Below are positions 1 through 8,221 of a stretch of 64,000 nucleotides of DNA, one piece after another; the stretch's first letter is position 1, and every line of letters starts with the position of its first letter. The DNA lies in contig NZ_OY781982.1 in NCBI RefSeq assembly GCF_963677565.1, positions 558,001 to 622,000 on the forward strand, written 5' to 3'. The DNA comes from an uncultured Draconibacterium sp. Its GTDB lineage: Bacteria; Bacteroidota; Bacteroidia; Bacteroidales; Prolixibacteraceae. The notes beneath the pieces were generated by a model, which had not been told where the DNA came from, searched no databases, and saw only the letters and a program-made list of their open reading frames with translations. Made by a program: the position numbers and the translations under genes.

Positions 1-521
1 ATGGACATCATAAGCAAGGTTAAAAAACCTTTTAAAGGATTTTTTTCCATAGATTTTAAGTTTTGGTATTAATAAATAGAAATTTGAATAAAAATATTCG
101 AGATATAGTTGTAAAGAATTTACAACCATTTATGATGATCTATACGGTCCATCCATAGTTTAATTAGTTAGTTAGTTAGTAATATAATCTTTGTTAGTTT
201 TAGTTTCAATCAAAAATACTAGTTAGATACTCTTGATTCGATTGCTAAAATATGTTTTTCATTTAAACATTGAATATGTATGACATGTGTTAAATAACAT
301 ACTATTGTCATTTCGACAATAACTCCGGCTATTCAGGAAACTGTTAGTTTACTTAATATTAATCACATACAGTATTTTATGTATTACATAACAAGTGGCA
401 TCTGAATTGAATACTACCTGAAATTAAAAACTTATGCATAAAAAAGATAATTGTGATGAACATTTTTTTAATTTAACAGGTATCTTTTGGATTGCAAAAA
501 TTAGATTTAACACCAATGTAA
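1..521. other. gene-free leader region
   Basis: No convincing gene is seen. The first 72 bases read as an open frame of 23 codons ending in TAA at 70-72, which could be the tail of a gene starting left of the window, but nothing in it is recognisable. Short hairpin-like stretches followed by T runs at 16-45 would fit the end of an upstream transcript. A TTAG tetranucleotide is repeated four times at 164-179. Bases 304-318 resemble one end of the TGTCATTTCGA palindromic repeat seen elsewhere in this window. Confidence 0.4.
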
Positions 522-1418
522 ATGAATAACCGTAAATCGATGAAAAAAGCATTTTATTGGCTTATTGCAATTGTGATCACTCTTGTAGCAGTTATATACC
601 AAAGAAAGACAGGCCCCACATATGACAAAAAACTATCGGTAGAAATTAACAATGTCTATTATGATATTGAATTAGTGCGCAGTATTGAAATAGGAAGCAA
701 CACTGAAATAAAACTGGCAATTGATGACCGGAATATTAAGGCGCGTCTGTACTACAAACATTACCTGTCGGACGATAAGTACACCAGTGTTGACTTTGAG
801 TACAAAGAAAAGCCGGTTGATTCTTACCTTATGAATAAGGTTTTTAACATTACAGAAGAGAAAGGGTGGTTTGCTCCGGTTCCTGAACAACCGGCTGCAG
901 GTAAAATTCAGTACTATTTCGAGATCACGGACTCAGAAGGAACAAGCTCATATTTCAAAACAACCCCGATAGTAATTCGATTTAAAGGAGCCGTACCGTC
1001 ATCTGTTTTGGTACCACATATCTTTTTTATGTTTTTTGCTATGTTGCTGGGTAATCTGGCCGGAATAATGGCCGTTTTTAAACACCAGCGTTATAAATTT
1101 TACACCACCGTTACACTGATAACTTTACTGATTGGAGGCATGATTTTGGGACCAATAGTTCAACTTCATGCTTTTGGAGAAGCCTGGGCCGGTGTACCGT
1201 TTGCCTGGGATTTAACTGACAATAAAACCCTGGTTGCATTCATTTTCTGGATACTGGCATTTATTATGAACCGCAAAAAAGAACGCCCTGTGTATACTAT
1301 AGTGGCCTCAATAGTTATGTTGATCATTTATTCGATACCCCATAGCATGTATGGTTCACAACTCGATCCTGAAACCGGTGAAATTATACAAGGATGGATT
1401 CAACTGTTTATTATTTAA
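522..1418 (+). CDS. uncharacterised membrane protein with extracytoplasmic domain
   Basis: I do not recognise this 298-residue protein. It has one hydrophobic helix at about residues 10-27, then a soluble, probably periplasmic, beta-rich region up to about residue 155, then four hydrophobic segments (about 163-186, 195-217, 234-249 and 258-274) separated by short basic loops. That is an N-anchored periplasmic domain joined to a small membrane bundle. The start at 522 was preferred to the Met at residue 7 only because it is the first ATG; either is possible. It stands 68 bases upstream of a GH92 gene on the same strand, but a promoter-like box lies between them, so co-transcription is uncertain. 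No catalytic motif is visible. Confidence 0.75.
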   Translation: MNNRKSMKKAFYWLIAIVITLVAVIYQRKTGPTYDKKLSVEINNVYYDIELVRSIEIGSNTEIKLAIDDRNIKARLYYKHYLSDDKYTSVDFEYKEKPVDSYLMNKVFNITEEKGWFAPVPEQPAAGKIQYYFEITDSEGTSSYFKTTPIVIRFKGAVPSSVLVPHIFFMFFAMLLGNLAGIMAVFKHQRYKFYTTVTLITLLIGGMILGPIVQLHAFGEAWAGVPFAWDLTDNKTLVAFIFWILAFIMNRKKERPVYTIVASIVMLIIYSIPHSMYGSQLDPETGEIIQGWIQLFII

Positions 1419-1451
1419 GCAAAATTTGCGAATAGGTTTTTCGGAAAATTT

Positions 1452-1459
1452 TAATTTTG
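1452..1459 (+). promoter_or_regulatory. candidate Bacteroidota promoter (-7 box) for GH92 gene
   Basis: TAATTTTG matches the TAnnTTTG -7 consensus and lies 27 bases before the ATG at 1487. A TTTG at 1425-1428 could be the -33 element, at a long spacing of 23 bases. Confidence 0.4.
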
Positions 1460-1486
1460 GCATTCCTAAAACAAAATCTAACTAAA

Positions 1487-3718
1487 ATGAAGAACTGGTA
1501 TCTGCTTGTACTTGTACTCTTATTTTCCTGCTCTCAACAACCGCAAAAGAATTATATTAATTACGTTGATCCATTAATTGGAACCCGTCCCTGGTCGCAC
1601 GCTACAACAGTGTCAGAGGAAGGCAATCATGAACAAAACGGACAAACCATCCCGGCAGTTACTTCGCCATTTGGAATGACACAATGGACTCCACAAATAA
1701 TAGCACACGAAAATAAATGCTGGGCTCCGTATTATAATGGATCAATTACTGTTCAGGGATTTAGAGGAAGTCACTGGCTAAGTGGGTCATGTACTCAGGA
1801 CTATGGTTCTGTAACGGTATTTCCTACACAAATAAAAAAAGGTTTTATTTTTGGACCACGCCAGCGACAAACCATGTGCCTTATGCAAACCGAAAAAGCC
1901 TCACCGGCTTATATGTCGTTTCTTTTTTCTGAAAAAAGCATCCTTACAGAGATAACCGGAACAAAACGTTGTGGATTTTTCCGTTTCTCGTGGCTAGATG
2001 AAGAAGAACCAACCATTATGCTGGATATAAATAGCGATGAAGGGAAAGGATACATTAAGGTTGATTTGGAAAAACAGGAAGTGTACGGTTATAATCCCGC
2101 TCAGAGAATATACAGTGGGCAGGATGAACCTGCCGGTATATCAGGCTATTTTGTAGCCAGGTTCGATCATGAGATTGTTAAATATGGTACATGGGGAGAT
2201 TTTGATTATGAGCACGGTTCAACAGAACGAAAAGATCAAAAACAAATAGGTGCATACGTAACTTTCAATGTTGAAGATGCCTCACCAGTAAAATTAAAAA
2301 TTGGCACTTCGTTTACCAGTATTGATAACGCCCGTAAAAACCTGGAAGAAGAAATAGCCGACTGGGATTTTGAAGGGACAAAAGAAAAAATGGAAGCAAC
2401 CTGGAACAAATATCTCGGACGTATTGATGTACAATCGGACAATGAAGAGGAACTTACAAAGTTTTACACCGCTATGTACCATGCATTGTTTCACCCCCGT
2501 TTAATGAGCGATGTAAACGGTGACTATCCGGCTTTTTCAAAACAATATGAAGTAAAAAATACAAGCGAATTTGATTATTACGGCGACTTTTCAAACTGGG
2601 ATATTTTCCGTGCACAGATGCCATTACTTAGCTTGATAGCACCAAAAGAATACTATGACATGGTGAAATCGCTGTTGGCAAAAGCTGAAGACGGAGGTTG
2701 GCTCCCCATTTTCCCAATGTGGAACAATTACACTTCGGCAATGATTGGCGACCATAGCACATCAATTCTTAGCGATGCTGCTATGAAAGGTTTTGATTTT
2801 GACCTGGAGAAAGCATACAAATACATGCGTAAAAATGCTTATGAATCACCTGATGAAGGAGACTACAAAGATGGTAAAGGAAGACGTGCACTTTCATCGT
2901 ATTTGCAGTTTGGTTATATTCCTTTGGAAGATGTAGTTACCGATGCCTTTCATACCGATGAGCAGGTTTCGCGCACACTGGAATATGCATACAACGATTG
3001 GTGTGTGGCACAGGTTGCCAATAAACTTGAGCAAACCGACGATTACAACGACCTGATTAGCAGATCTTATAATTACTCGAATGTGTTCGATGAAGATCAG
3101 GGCTGGGTAAACGGCAAATATGCCGACGGTAGTTTTTACTCCGATTTTGATCCGGAAGCCAAAATGTACTTTATAACTGAAGGAACACCAAAACACTATA
3201 CCTGGTTTGTACCGCACGATGTTGAAGGATTAATCTCAATTATGGGAGGCAAAGAAGTCTTCAGTGAAAAGTTAAATTCGATGATTGACGATAAACTTTA
3301 CTGGCACGGAAACGAACCCAGTCATCATATCCCGTTCTTGTTTAATTACGTGGACGAATGGGACAAAACACAAAAAACAGTAAAATACATTTTAAGTACA
3401 GAGTATGATTTAGGACCGGGCGGATTATCCGGAAACGACGATGCCGGACAACTTTCAGCATGGTATGTTTTTGGTGCGATGGGATTTTACCCCATGTGTC
3501 CGGGCAGCAACGAATACGAACTTTCGTCGCCAATATTTGAGCAGGTGACACTTTATCTGGACAAAAACTTTTATCCAGGGGGTAAATTTATTTTGAAAGC
3601 CGAAGAAGCCACTTCTTCATCCGTTTTTGCAGCTGTTAAATTGAACGGTAAGGAAAGTGAAACAAAAATAAATCACGAGGATTTGCAAAAAGGGGGAACT
3701 CTGAAATTTTTAAAGTAA
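1487..3718 (+). CDS. GH92 family alpha-mannosidase lipoprotein
   Basis: Predicted calcium-dependent exo-acting alpha-mannosidase of family GH92, attached to a membrane as a lipoprotein. The ATG at 1487 gives 743 residues starting with a type II signal peptide and a lipobox ending in Cys15; the frame stays open to a TTG at 1457, but that would add ten residues in front of the signal. The N-terminal beta domain opens with the family hallmark YVDPLIGT. The C-terminal (alpha/alpha)6 part carries Glu565 in TEGTPKHYTWFVPHD, where GH92 enzymes have their general acid, GNEPSHH around residue 610, and the acidic pair Asp651/Asp652 in GNDDAGQ. The four residues after the acid (TPKH) differ from the more usual NAWQ type, so this may be a distinct subgroup. 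Linkage preference cannot be told from sequence alone. The enzyme is far from the mannan operon at the other end of the window. Confidence 0.93.
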   Translation: MKNWYLLVLVLLFSCSQQPQKNYINYVDPLIGTRPWSHATTVSEEGNHEQNGQTIPAVTSPFGMTQWTPQIIAHENKCWAPYYNGSITVQGFRGSHWLSGSCTQDYGSVTVFPTQIKKGFIFGPRQRQTMCLMQTEKASPAYMSFLFSEKSILTEITGTKRCGFFRFSWLDEEEPTIMLDINSDEGKGYIKVDLEKQEVYGYNPAQRIYSGQDEPAGISGYFVARFDHEIVKYGTWGDFDYEHGSTERKDQKQIGAYVTFNVEDASPVKLKIGTSFTSIDNARKNLEEEIADWDFEGTKEKMEATWNKYLGRIDVQSDNEEELTKFYTAMYHALFHPRLMSDVNGDYPAFSKQYEVKNTSEFDYYGDFSNWDIFRAQMPLLSLIAPKEYYDMVKSLLAKAEDGGWLPIFPMWNNYTSAMIGDHSTSILSDAAMKGFDFDLEKAYKYMRKNAYESPDEGDYKDGKGRRALSSYLQFGYIPLEDVVTDAFHTDEQVSRTLEYAYNDWCVAQVANKLEQTDDYNDLISRSYNYSNVFDEDQGWVNGKYADGSFYSDFDPEAKMYFITEGTPKHYTWFVPHDVEGLISIMGGKEVFSEKLNSMIDDKLYWHGNEPSHHIPFLFNYVDEWDKTQKTVKYILSTEYDLGPGGLSGNDDAGQLSAWYVFGAMGFYPMCPGSNEYELSSPIFEQVTLYLDKNFYPGGKFILKAEEATSSSVFAAVKLNGKESETKINHEDLQKGGTLKFLK

Positions 3719-3738
3719 AATTATTCTGTAAGAATCAG

Positions 3739-3819
3739 ATTGTCATTTCGACGAAGAATGAGGAGAAATCTCTCCCAATAGAACAGATTTCTTAGTCGTT
3801 CCTCCTTCGAAATGACAAA
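3739..3819. repeat. palindromic intergenic repeat, copy A (TGTCATTTCGA type)
   Basis: Imperfect inverted repeat between the GH92 gene and the convergent DUF4861 gene. The left arm starts TTGTCATTTCGACGAAG and the right arm ends CTTCGAAATGACAA, with AGAAATCT and AGATTTCT inside. A diverged relative is at 15492-15588. Such REP-like palindromes are common between genes in Bacteroidota; it may also act as a transcription terminator for the two converging genes. Confidence 0.7.
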
Positions 3820-3828
3820 TAATCGCCA

Positions 3829-5097
3829 CTACAATTTTTGAATTGGCGAGGAAAGCTTTTGTGCCTCTTCAGAAATATACTTTCGAAAACCTTCTTCCGT
3901 TTTCCATTGGTCTTTATCCAATCCCCAAACCGAAAAGAAATAGTGTTTGGCCGGTTGGGCATCTTTACATTTCTGCCCGATGTAATACGTTTCTGAAATA
4001 ATGTTGCTGAAACCTTTTTCTTCCACAGTAACAAATCCTCTCTCAAACCAGTTAACATCGCTGGTTCTTCCTATTTTACCGGCTTCTTTTTTGGGCACAA
4101 TAACAGCCATTCCTAACTCGTCGTTATTCAGCGACTGCACATCATGTGTACCGATACATTTGAAATCTGCTGCATCAAACCGGAAAGGTTCTTTTTTTAA
4201 TTGAGAAGTAACAATACCTGTTACAATCTCATCATCTTCCAAGCATCCGTAAAACGTTACATCCGATTCAAACCAATATTTTCCGGGATAAATGGTAATG
4301 CGTTCAACGGCTTCCAATTGTTCTCCGTCAACATTCCAGCCCGAATATTTCAGATCGAATACTGAGCGAACTGGTCCTTCAACAATTTTCTCATATTCAT
4401 ATAAATCGGTTGATCCCAGTCTGATCAATGAATCATTTCTCATCAGTGCAATTCCACCAGAGCCAAGCGAGCTGCCACAGTGCAAAACATCCATGCCCCA
4501 ATCATTCAAAACATGATAATTGGGAATAGCTGGTGTATGAATATCGTCGATAATCATTTCGGGCTTCAACTTACCAAAAAGGTCTTTTACATTTCGGCAA
4601 TCAAAGTACACCCGAAAGGCAATTTTGTCGTTCTCCCAGCTTACACTTTCGCCTTGTGCAATTATTTTAAAAGGCTCTGTGTAAGGAATAGCTTTATACT
4701 TATCAACTTCTTGGTAACTTCCATCTTCCTGTTCAATTCCAAGTCGGATATTTGTACGTTTCTCAAAGCCCGGGTAATCATCTTCAGCAACCAATTCAAT
4801 TTCGGTTTCAATATATTCATTGGCGTGCATATCGATCAACAAAGCAACTTCATCCCAGTTCCCATCTCCATCCAAATCATCTACCTGGCTTGGAATCAAT
4901 TTCCCGCTGAATTTGAAAACGGGCAGCATTCCGTCTATTAAAGCAATTTTGTTCGAAATTTCGTCCCGTGTAAATACAACCACCTCGTCGGTGCGCTCTT
5001 CTTCCAACGGATTTTTTAAAGCAACAGTAGCTCGCTGAGTGCAAGATGTTACCATCAGAAGAATTAAAAATATTGGTAAAATAGAAGTTCTCATCAT
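3829..5097 (-). CDS. DUF4861 family lipoprotein
   Basis: A 422-residue exported protein with a lipobox ending at Cys19, followed by a beta-rich domain matching the DUF4861 family as I recall it (N-terminal FTRDEISNKI, then the repeated GDGNWDEVALLID-type strand and the central AIPNYHVLNDWGMD). DUF4861 proteins commonly sit in Bacteroidota clusters for uronate-containing polysaccharides such as pectin, and their activity is, to my knowledge, not firmly established. Here it is the last gene of a minus-strand set behind kduI and kduD (91-base gap), which supports a role in handling unsaturated or acidic sugars at the cell surface or in the periplasm. Two adjacent ATGs (5097 and 5094) are equally good starts. 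Confidence 0.82.
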   Translation of the reverse strand: MMRTSILPIFLILLMVTSCTQRATVALKNPLEEERTDEVVVFTRDEISNKIALIDGMLPVFKFSGKLIPSQVDDLDGDGNWDEVALLIDMHANEYIETEIELVAEDDYPGFEKRTNIRLGIEQEDGSYQEVDKYKAIPYTEPFKIIAQGESVSWENDKIAFRVYFDCRNVKDLFGKLKPEMIIDDIHTPAIPNYHVLNDWGMDVLHCGSSLGSGGIALMRNDSLIRLGSTDLYEYEKIVEGPVRSVFDLKYSGWNVDGEQLEAVERITIYPGKYWFESDVTFYGCLEDDEIVTGIVTSQLKKEPFRFDAADFKCIGTHDVQSLNNDELGMAVIVPKKEAGKIGRTSDVNWFERGFVTVEEKGFSNIISETYYIGQKCKDAQPAKHYFFSVWGLDKDQWKTEEGFRKYISEEAQKLSSPIQKL

Positions 5098-5188
5098 GTT
5101 CAGATTTATTGAAGAAAAAAAAGTGTGCCGGGAAATAACCTGAAATTATTCAGATTATTTACGCAACACACTTTTCTCAACTGTATTA

Positions 5189-5986
5189 TTAGATATCGTT
5201 TTCGCCTTTTACATATCCGAAATTGGCAAGAATACCACCGTCGACATAAAGTACTTGTCCGTTTACAAAATCGGCAGCTTTCGATGCCAGGAATAAAGCG
5301 GCGTTACCAATATCTTCAGGCTCGCCCCAACGATTAGCAGGAGTACGCATCATTACCAAATCGTTGAACGGATGGCCTCCCTCGCGAATTGGTGCTGTTT
5401 GGGCAGTTGCAATATACCCCGGCCCAATTCCATTAATTTGCACGTTATATTTTGCCCACTCGCAACACATATTTGCCGTTAACAGTTTTAATCCTCCTTT
5501 TGCCGATGCATAAGCTGAAACTGAGTTACGTCCGTAAACACTCATCATCGAGCACATATTAATGATTTTTCCCGAGCGGTTTTCAATCATTTTTGGAGCA
5601 ACACGTTTTGCAACTATAAGTGGCGCAACCAGGTCAATATCAATAACCTGTTTGTAATCGGCAACCGGCATGTCCAAAATAGGAATACGTTTGATGATTC
5701 CGGCGTTGTTTATCAGAATATCTACGTTACCTACTTCTTTTTCTATTTGCGAAATACCTTTATCAACAGCTTCTTCGTTGGTAACATCAAAATTTAGCGT
5801 ATAAACATCAACACCAGCTTTGGCATATTCTGTCTTACATTCTTCAAGTTTTTCATCTGAAATATCGTTAACACATATTTTTGCACCGGCCTGACCAAGT
5901 GTTTTTCCAATGGCCATTCCAATGCCATGGGTTCCACCGGTTATTAATGCTACTTTCCCGCTTAGGTTGAATAATTCTTGTATCAT
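5189..5986 (-). CDS. kduD: SDR oxidoreductase, KduD / gluconate 5-dehydrogenase-like
   Basis: Cytoplasmic NAD(P)-dependent short-chain dehydrogenase of 265 residues. The Rossmann nucleotide motif TGGTHGIG is at residues 16-23, NNAG at 93-96, and the catalytic Ser146, Tyr159 and Lys163 are all present. Family members interconvert 2,5-diketo-3-deoxygluconate and 2-keto-3-deoxygluconate (KduD) or act on 5-ketogluconate; sequence alone does not separate these, but kduI directly upstream (36-base gap, same strand) makes the KduD step the likely one. The product would feed 2-keto-3-deoxygluconate to KdgK and an aldolase, neither of which is in this window. Confidence 0.88.
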   Translation of the reverse strand: MIQELFNLSGKVALITGGTHGIGMAIGKTLGQAGAKICVNDISDEKLEECKTEYAKAGVDVYTLNFDVTNEEAVDKGISQIEKEVGNVDILINNAGIIKRIPILDMPVADYKQVIDIDLVAPLIVAKRVAPKMIENRSGKIINMCSMMSVYGRNSVSAYASAKGGLKLLTANMCCEWAKYNVQINGIGPGYIATAQTAPIREGGHPFNDLVMMRTPANRWGEPEDIGNAALFLASKAADFVNGQVLYVDGGILANFGYVKGENDI

Positions 5987-6022
5987 TTTTATGAATTGTT
6001 AATTGATTGATTTGTGCAGCTA

Positions 6023-6865
6023 TTATCGCAATTCCTGTGGTTGAATAACATCCATATCAGTATAGTCAAGATTTTCGCCTGCCATTCCCCAAATAAAAAT
6101 ATAGTTTGATGTTCCGGCTGCCGAATGAATCGACCACTCAGGAGAAATAACCGCTTGTTCGTTTTTCATCCAGATATGACGTGTTTCCTGTGGTTCTCCC
6201 ATAAAATGACATACTGCCTGTTCTTCCGGAACTTCAAAATAGAAATACACCTCGTTTCGCCGCGTGTGTTGATGTGCCGGCATAGTGTTCCAAACACTTC
6301 CGGGCTTTAACTCGGTCATTCCCATTTGTAGCTGACAAGTATCTACAACAGTATTAATCATTAACTGGTTAATGTTCCTTTCATTCGAAGTCTCCAGGCT
6401 TCCCAAATGCAAAACATTAGCATCGGCCAAGGTAACCTGTTTGGTTGGGTACTCTTTATGTGCAGGTGCCGAGTTAAAATAGAAGTGTGCAGGTTTTGCC
6501 GCGTCATCCGATTTAAAGGTAACGTCTTTGCTACCACGCCCAATATATAAGGCATCTTTGTAATTCATTTTAAATTCAGTACCATCAACTACAACAGTTC
6601 CGGAACCACCAACATTCATTACACCAACTTCGCGACGCTCGCAAAAGAATTCAGCTTTTAACGGATCAATTGTTTCAAGCGGCAGGTCGTCTGCAACAGG
6701 AACAGCGCCACCAACAATATAGCGTTCAATCGATGAATAAACCATTCGTACATTCCCCTCTTCCATCAGGTTCTCCACCAAAAACTCTTTTCTGATTTTT
6801 TCAGTATCGTATTTCTTAAAATCCTCAGGATGATAAGCATACCTTCTTTCATAAATAGTTGCCAT
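6023..6865 (-). CDS. kduI: 5-dehydro-4-deoxy-D-glucuronate isomerase
   Basis: Cytoplasmic zinc-dependent isomerase converting 5-keto-4-deoxyuronate, released from lyase-generated unsaturated uronates, to 2,5-diketo-3-deoxygluconate. The 280-residue length is that of the family. The cupin metal ligands are visible as His198, His200 and Glu205 in PAHQHTRRNE and His247 in EWSIHS, which matches the spacing of the E. coli enzyme with an offset of two. First gene of the minus-strand set kduI-kduD-DUF4861, read away from a LacI-type gene. Its predicted promoter has its -33 element inside the 18-bp palindrome at 6925-6942, so repression by the divergent regulator with relief by a uronate intermediate is the natural model. 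Confidence 0.95.
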   Translation of the reverse strand: MATIYERRYAYHPEDFKKYDTEKIRKEFLVENLMEEGNVRMVYSSIERYIVGGAVPVADDLPLETIDPLKAEFFCERREVGVMNVGGSGTVVVDGTEFKMNYKDALYIGRGSKDVTFKSDDAAKPAHFYFNSAPAHKEYPTKQVTLADANVLHLGSLETSNERNINQLMINTVVDTCQLQMGMTELKPGSVWNTMPAHQHTRRNEVYFYFEVPEEQAVCHFMGEPQETRHIWMKNEQAVISPEWSIHSAAGTSNYIFIWGMAGENLDYTDMDVIQPQELR

Positions 6866-6901
6866 AGTATATAATTTTTATTCTTAAACGATTTGTTTCA
6901 A

Positions 6902-6931
6902 CAAATGTAAGAAGAAAAACACAAAATGCAA
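6902..6931 (-). promoter_or_regulatory. kduI promoter
   Basis: On the minus strand a -7 box TACATTTG (plus-strand 6902-6909) is preceded by TTG (6929-6931) at a spacing of 19 bases, both in good agreement with the Bacteroidota consensus. The -33 TTG lies inside the palindrome at 6925-6942. Confidence 0.65.
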
Positions 6932-6942
6932 TCGATTGCATT
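6925..6942. promoter_or_regulatory. LacI-family operator (18-bp perfect palindrome)
   Basis: AATGCAATCGATTGCATT is a perfect palindrome with the central CG step typical of LacI/GalR operators. It lies midway between the divergent kduI and lacI-type genes and contains the -33 TTG of both predicted promoters, so one bound dimer should block both directions. Confidence 0.8.
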
Positions 6943-6966
6943 GATTAAAAAATATTCTTAACTTTG
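6936..6966 (+). promoter_or_regulatory. promoter of the LacI-type regulator gene
   Basis: TTG at 6936-6938 (inside the palindrome), 20-base spacer, then TAACTTTG at 6959-6966 matching TAnnTTTG. The ATG follows at 6985. Confidence 0.65.
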
Positions 6967-6984
6967 TCGTTAAACAAAACCACA

Positions 6985-8004
6985 ATGGGACAAAAATCAG
7001 AAGTTACAATTCATGATATCGCTAAAAAGCTCAATATTTCAGCTTCTACTGTTTCGCGTGCTTTAAAAGACAATCCCTTGATTAGCGAAGCAACAAGGCA
7101 GAAAATAAAAAAGGCAGCGGCTGAAATGGGTTACCGTCCCAATGTAATGGCAGCAAATTTACGTACCCGGCGCACCAATACCATTGGTGTTATTGTGCCA
7201 CTTATCAATCGTCACTTTTTTTCATCTGTTATTTCCGGAATTGAAGATGTTGCTTACCAACAAGGATTTGCAGTTACCATATCGCAATCGAACGACAACT
7301 TTGAAAAAGAAAGTACCATTGCACACACTTTATATTCTAATCGTGTTGACGGATTGATATTGTCGATTGGAATGGAAACCAAATCGTATGAGCACCTGAA
7401 ATTGTTTTCAGAAAGAAATATCCCGCTTGTTTTTTTCGACCGTGTTGTTGACGAAATTCCTTCGCATAAAATAGTTGTCGACGATTTTGGCGGTGCATAC
7501 CGTGCAACCCAACATCTTATTCAGCAGGGACGAAAACGCATTGCACACATTGGCGGACCTCTGAATCTGCAAATTTACTCGAAACGTGAATCAGGTTACC
7601 AACAAGCTTTAAAAGATGCCGGTCTACAAATTAATGACAATTTTATTATACATAACAGCTTAACACGGGAGGACGGATTGAATGCCATAAAAAAAATTCT
7701 GACCGGAAAAGAAAAACCCGATGCCATATTTTGCGCTAACGACACCACTGCATTAAGTGCAATTATCTATCTAAACGATAAACGAATAAAAGTACCGGAA
7801 GAAATTGCAATAGTGGGATTTAGTAATGAGCCCTTTAGCGAGCTTGTAACTCCCTCTATTACAACTGTAAAACAACCCGGCTTTGAAATGGGGCAAAAGG
7901 CAGCTGAATTATTAATTAAACAAATAAACAGCAAAACCAAACCGGACAACTATGAAACCATTACCATGAAAACAGAGCTAATAGTTAGAAATTCATCTCA
8001 ATGA
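6985..8004 (+). CDS. LacI/GalR family transcriptional regulator
   Basis: A 339-residue DNA-binding repressor. Residues 7-29 form the LacI helix-turn-helix (VTIHDIAKKLNISASTVSRA), followed by the hinge helix segment around residues 50-60 and a periplasmic-binding-protein-like sensor domain from about residue 62 (NTIGVIVP, later FCANDTTA and GFSNEP). The ATG at 6985 was chosen over a TTG at 6964 because the TTG is part of the -7 box. It is divergent from kduI-kduD-DUF4861 and is separated from it by a palindromic operator, so it very probably controls that set and itself. The ligand is not predictable; a keto-deoxy-uronate intermediate would fit the context. Confidence 0.94.
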   Translation: MGQKSEVTIHDIAKKLNISASTVSRALKDNPLISEATRQKIKKAAAEMGYRPNVMAANLRTRRTNTIGVIVPLINRHFFSSVISGIEDVAYQQGFAVTISQSNDNFEKESTIAHTLYSNRVDGLILSIGMETKSYEHLKLFSERNIPLVFFDRVVDEIPSHKIVVDDFGGAYRATQHLIQQGRKRIAHIGGPLNLQIYSKRESGYQQALKDAGLQINDNFIIHNSLTREDGLNAIKKILTGKEKPDAIFCANDTTALSAIIYLNDKRIKVPEEIAIVGFSNEPFSELVTPSITTVKQPGFEMGQKAAELLIKQINSKTKPDNYETITMKTELIVRNSSQ

Positions 8005-8197
8005 TCATCGATTCATGAATCCTCATGACTGGGCAATCCATCCTCCTAATCTCAGCACTCACGATACAAAAGCGACAAAAAACCTCATAAACAAGAATAA
8101 AATACTGACAACTACTCAGTAACAAAATCCCGAAAAACCATAGTTTACACTGCTTAATTTCAGCACTTTACACAAATACATAAAGCACTTATCTGTG

Positions 8198-8205
8198 TAA
8201 ATTTG
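8198..8205 (+). promoter_or_regulatory. candidate -7 promoter box
   Basis: TAAATTTG matches TAnnTTTG and ends 16 bases before the TTG start proposed at 8222, giving a very short leader. No clear -33 element is visible. Confidence 0.35.
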
Positions 8206-8221
8206 AGTTATACAAACTCAA

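Noticed and set aside
164..179. TTAG repeated four times as a phase-variation tract
   Set aside because: Only four units, about 340 bases from the nearest start and not inside a promoter with recognisable elements.
3792..4058. 88-codon minus-strand frame overlapping the DUF4861 gene
   Set aside because: Shadow frame of DUF4861 that also reads through the palindromic repeat.
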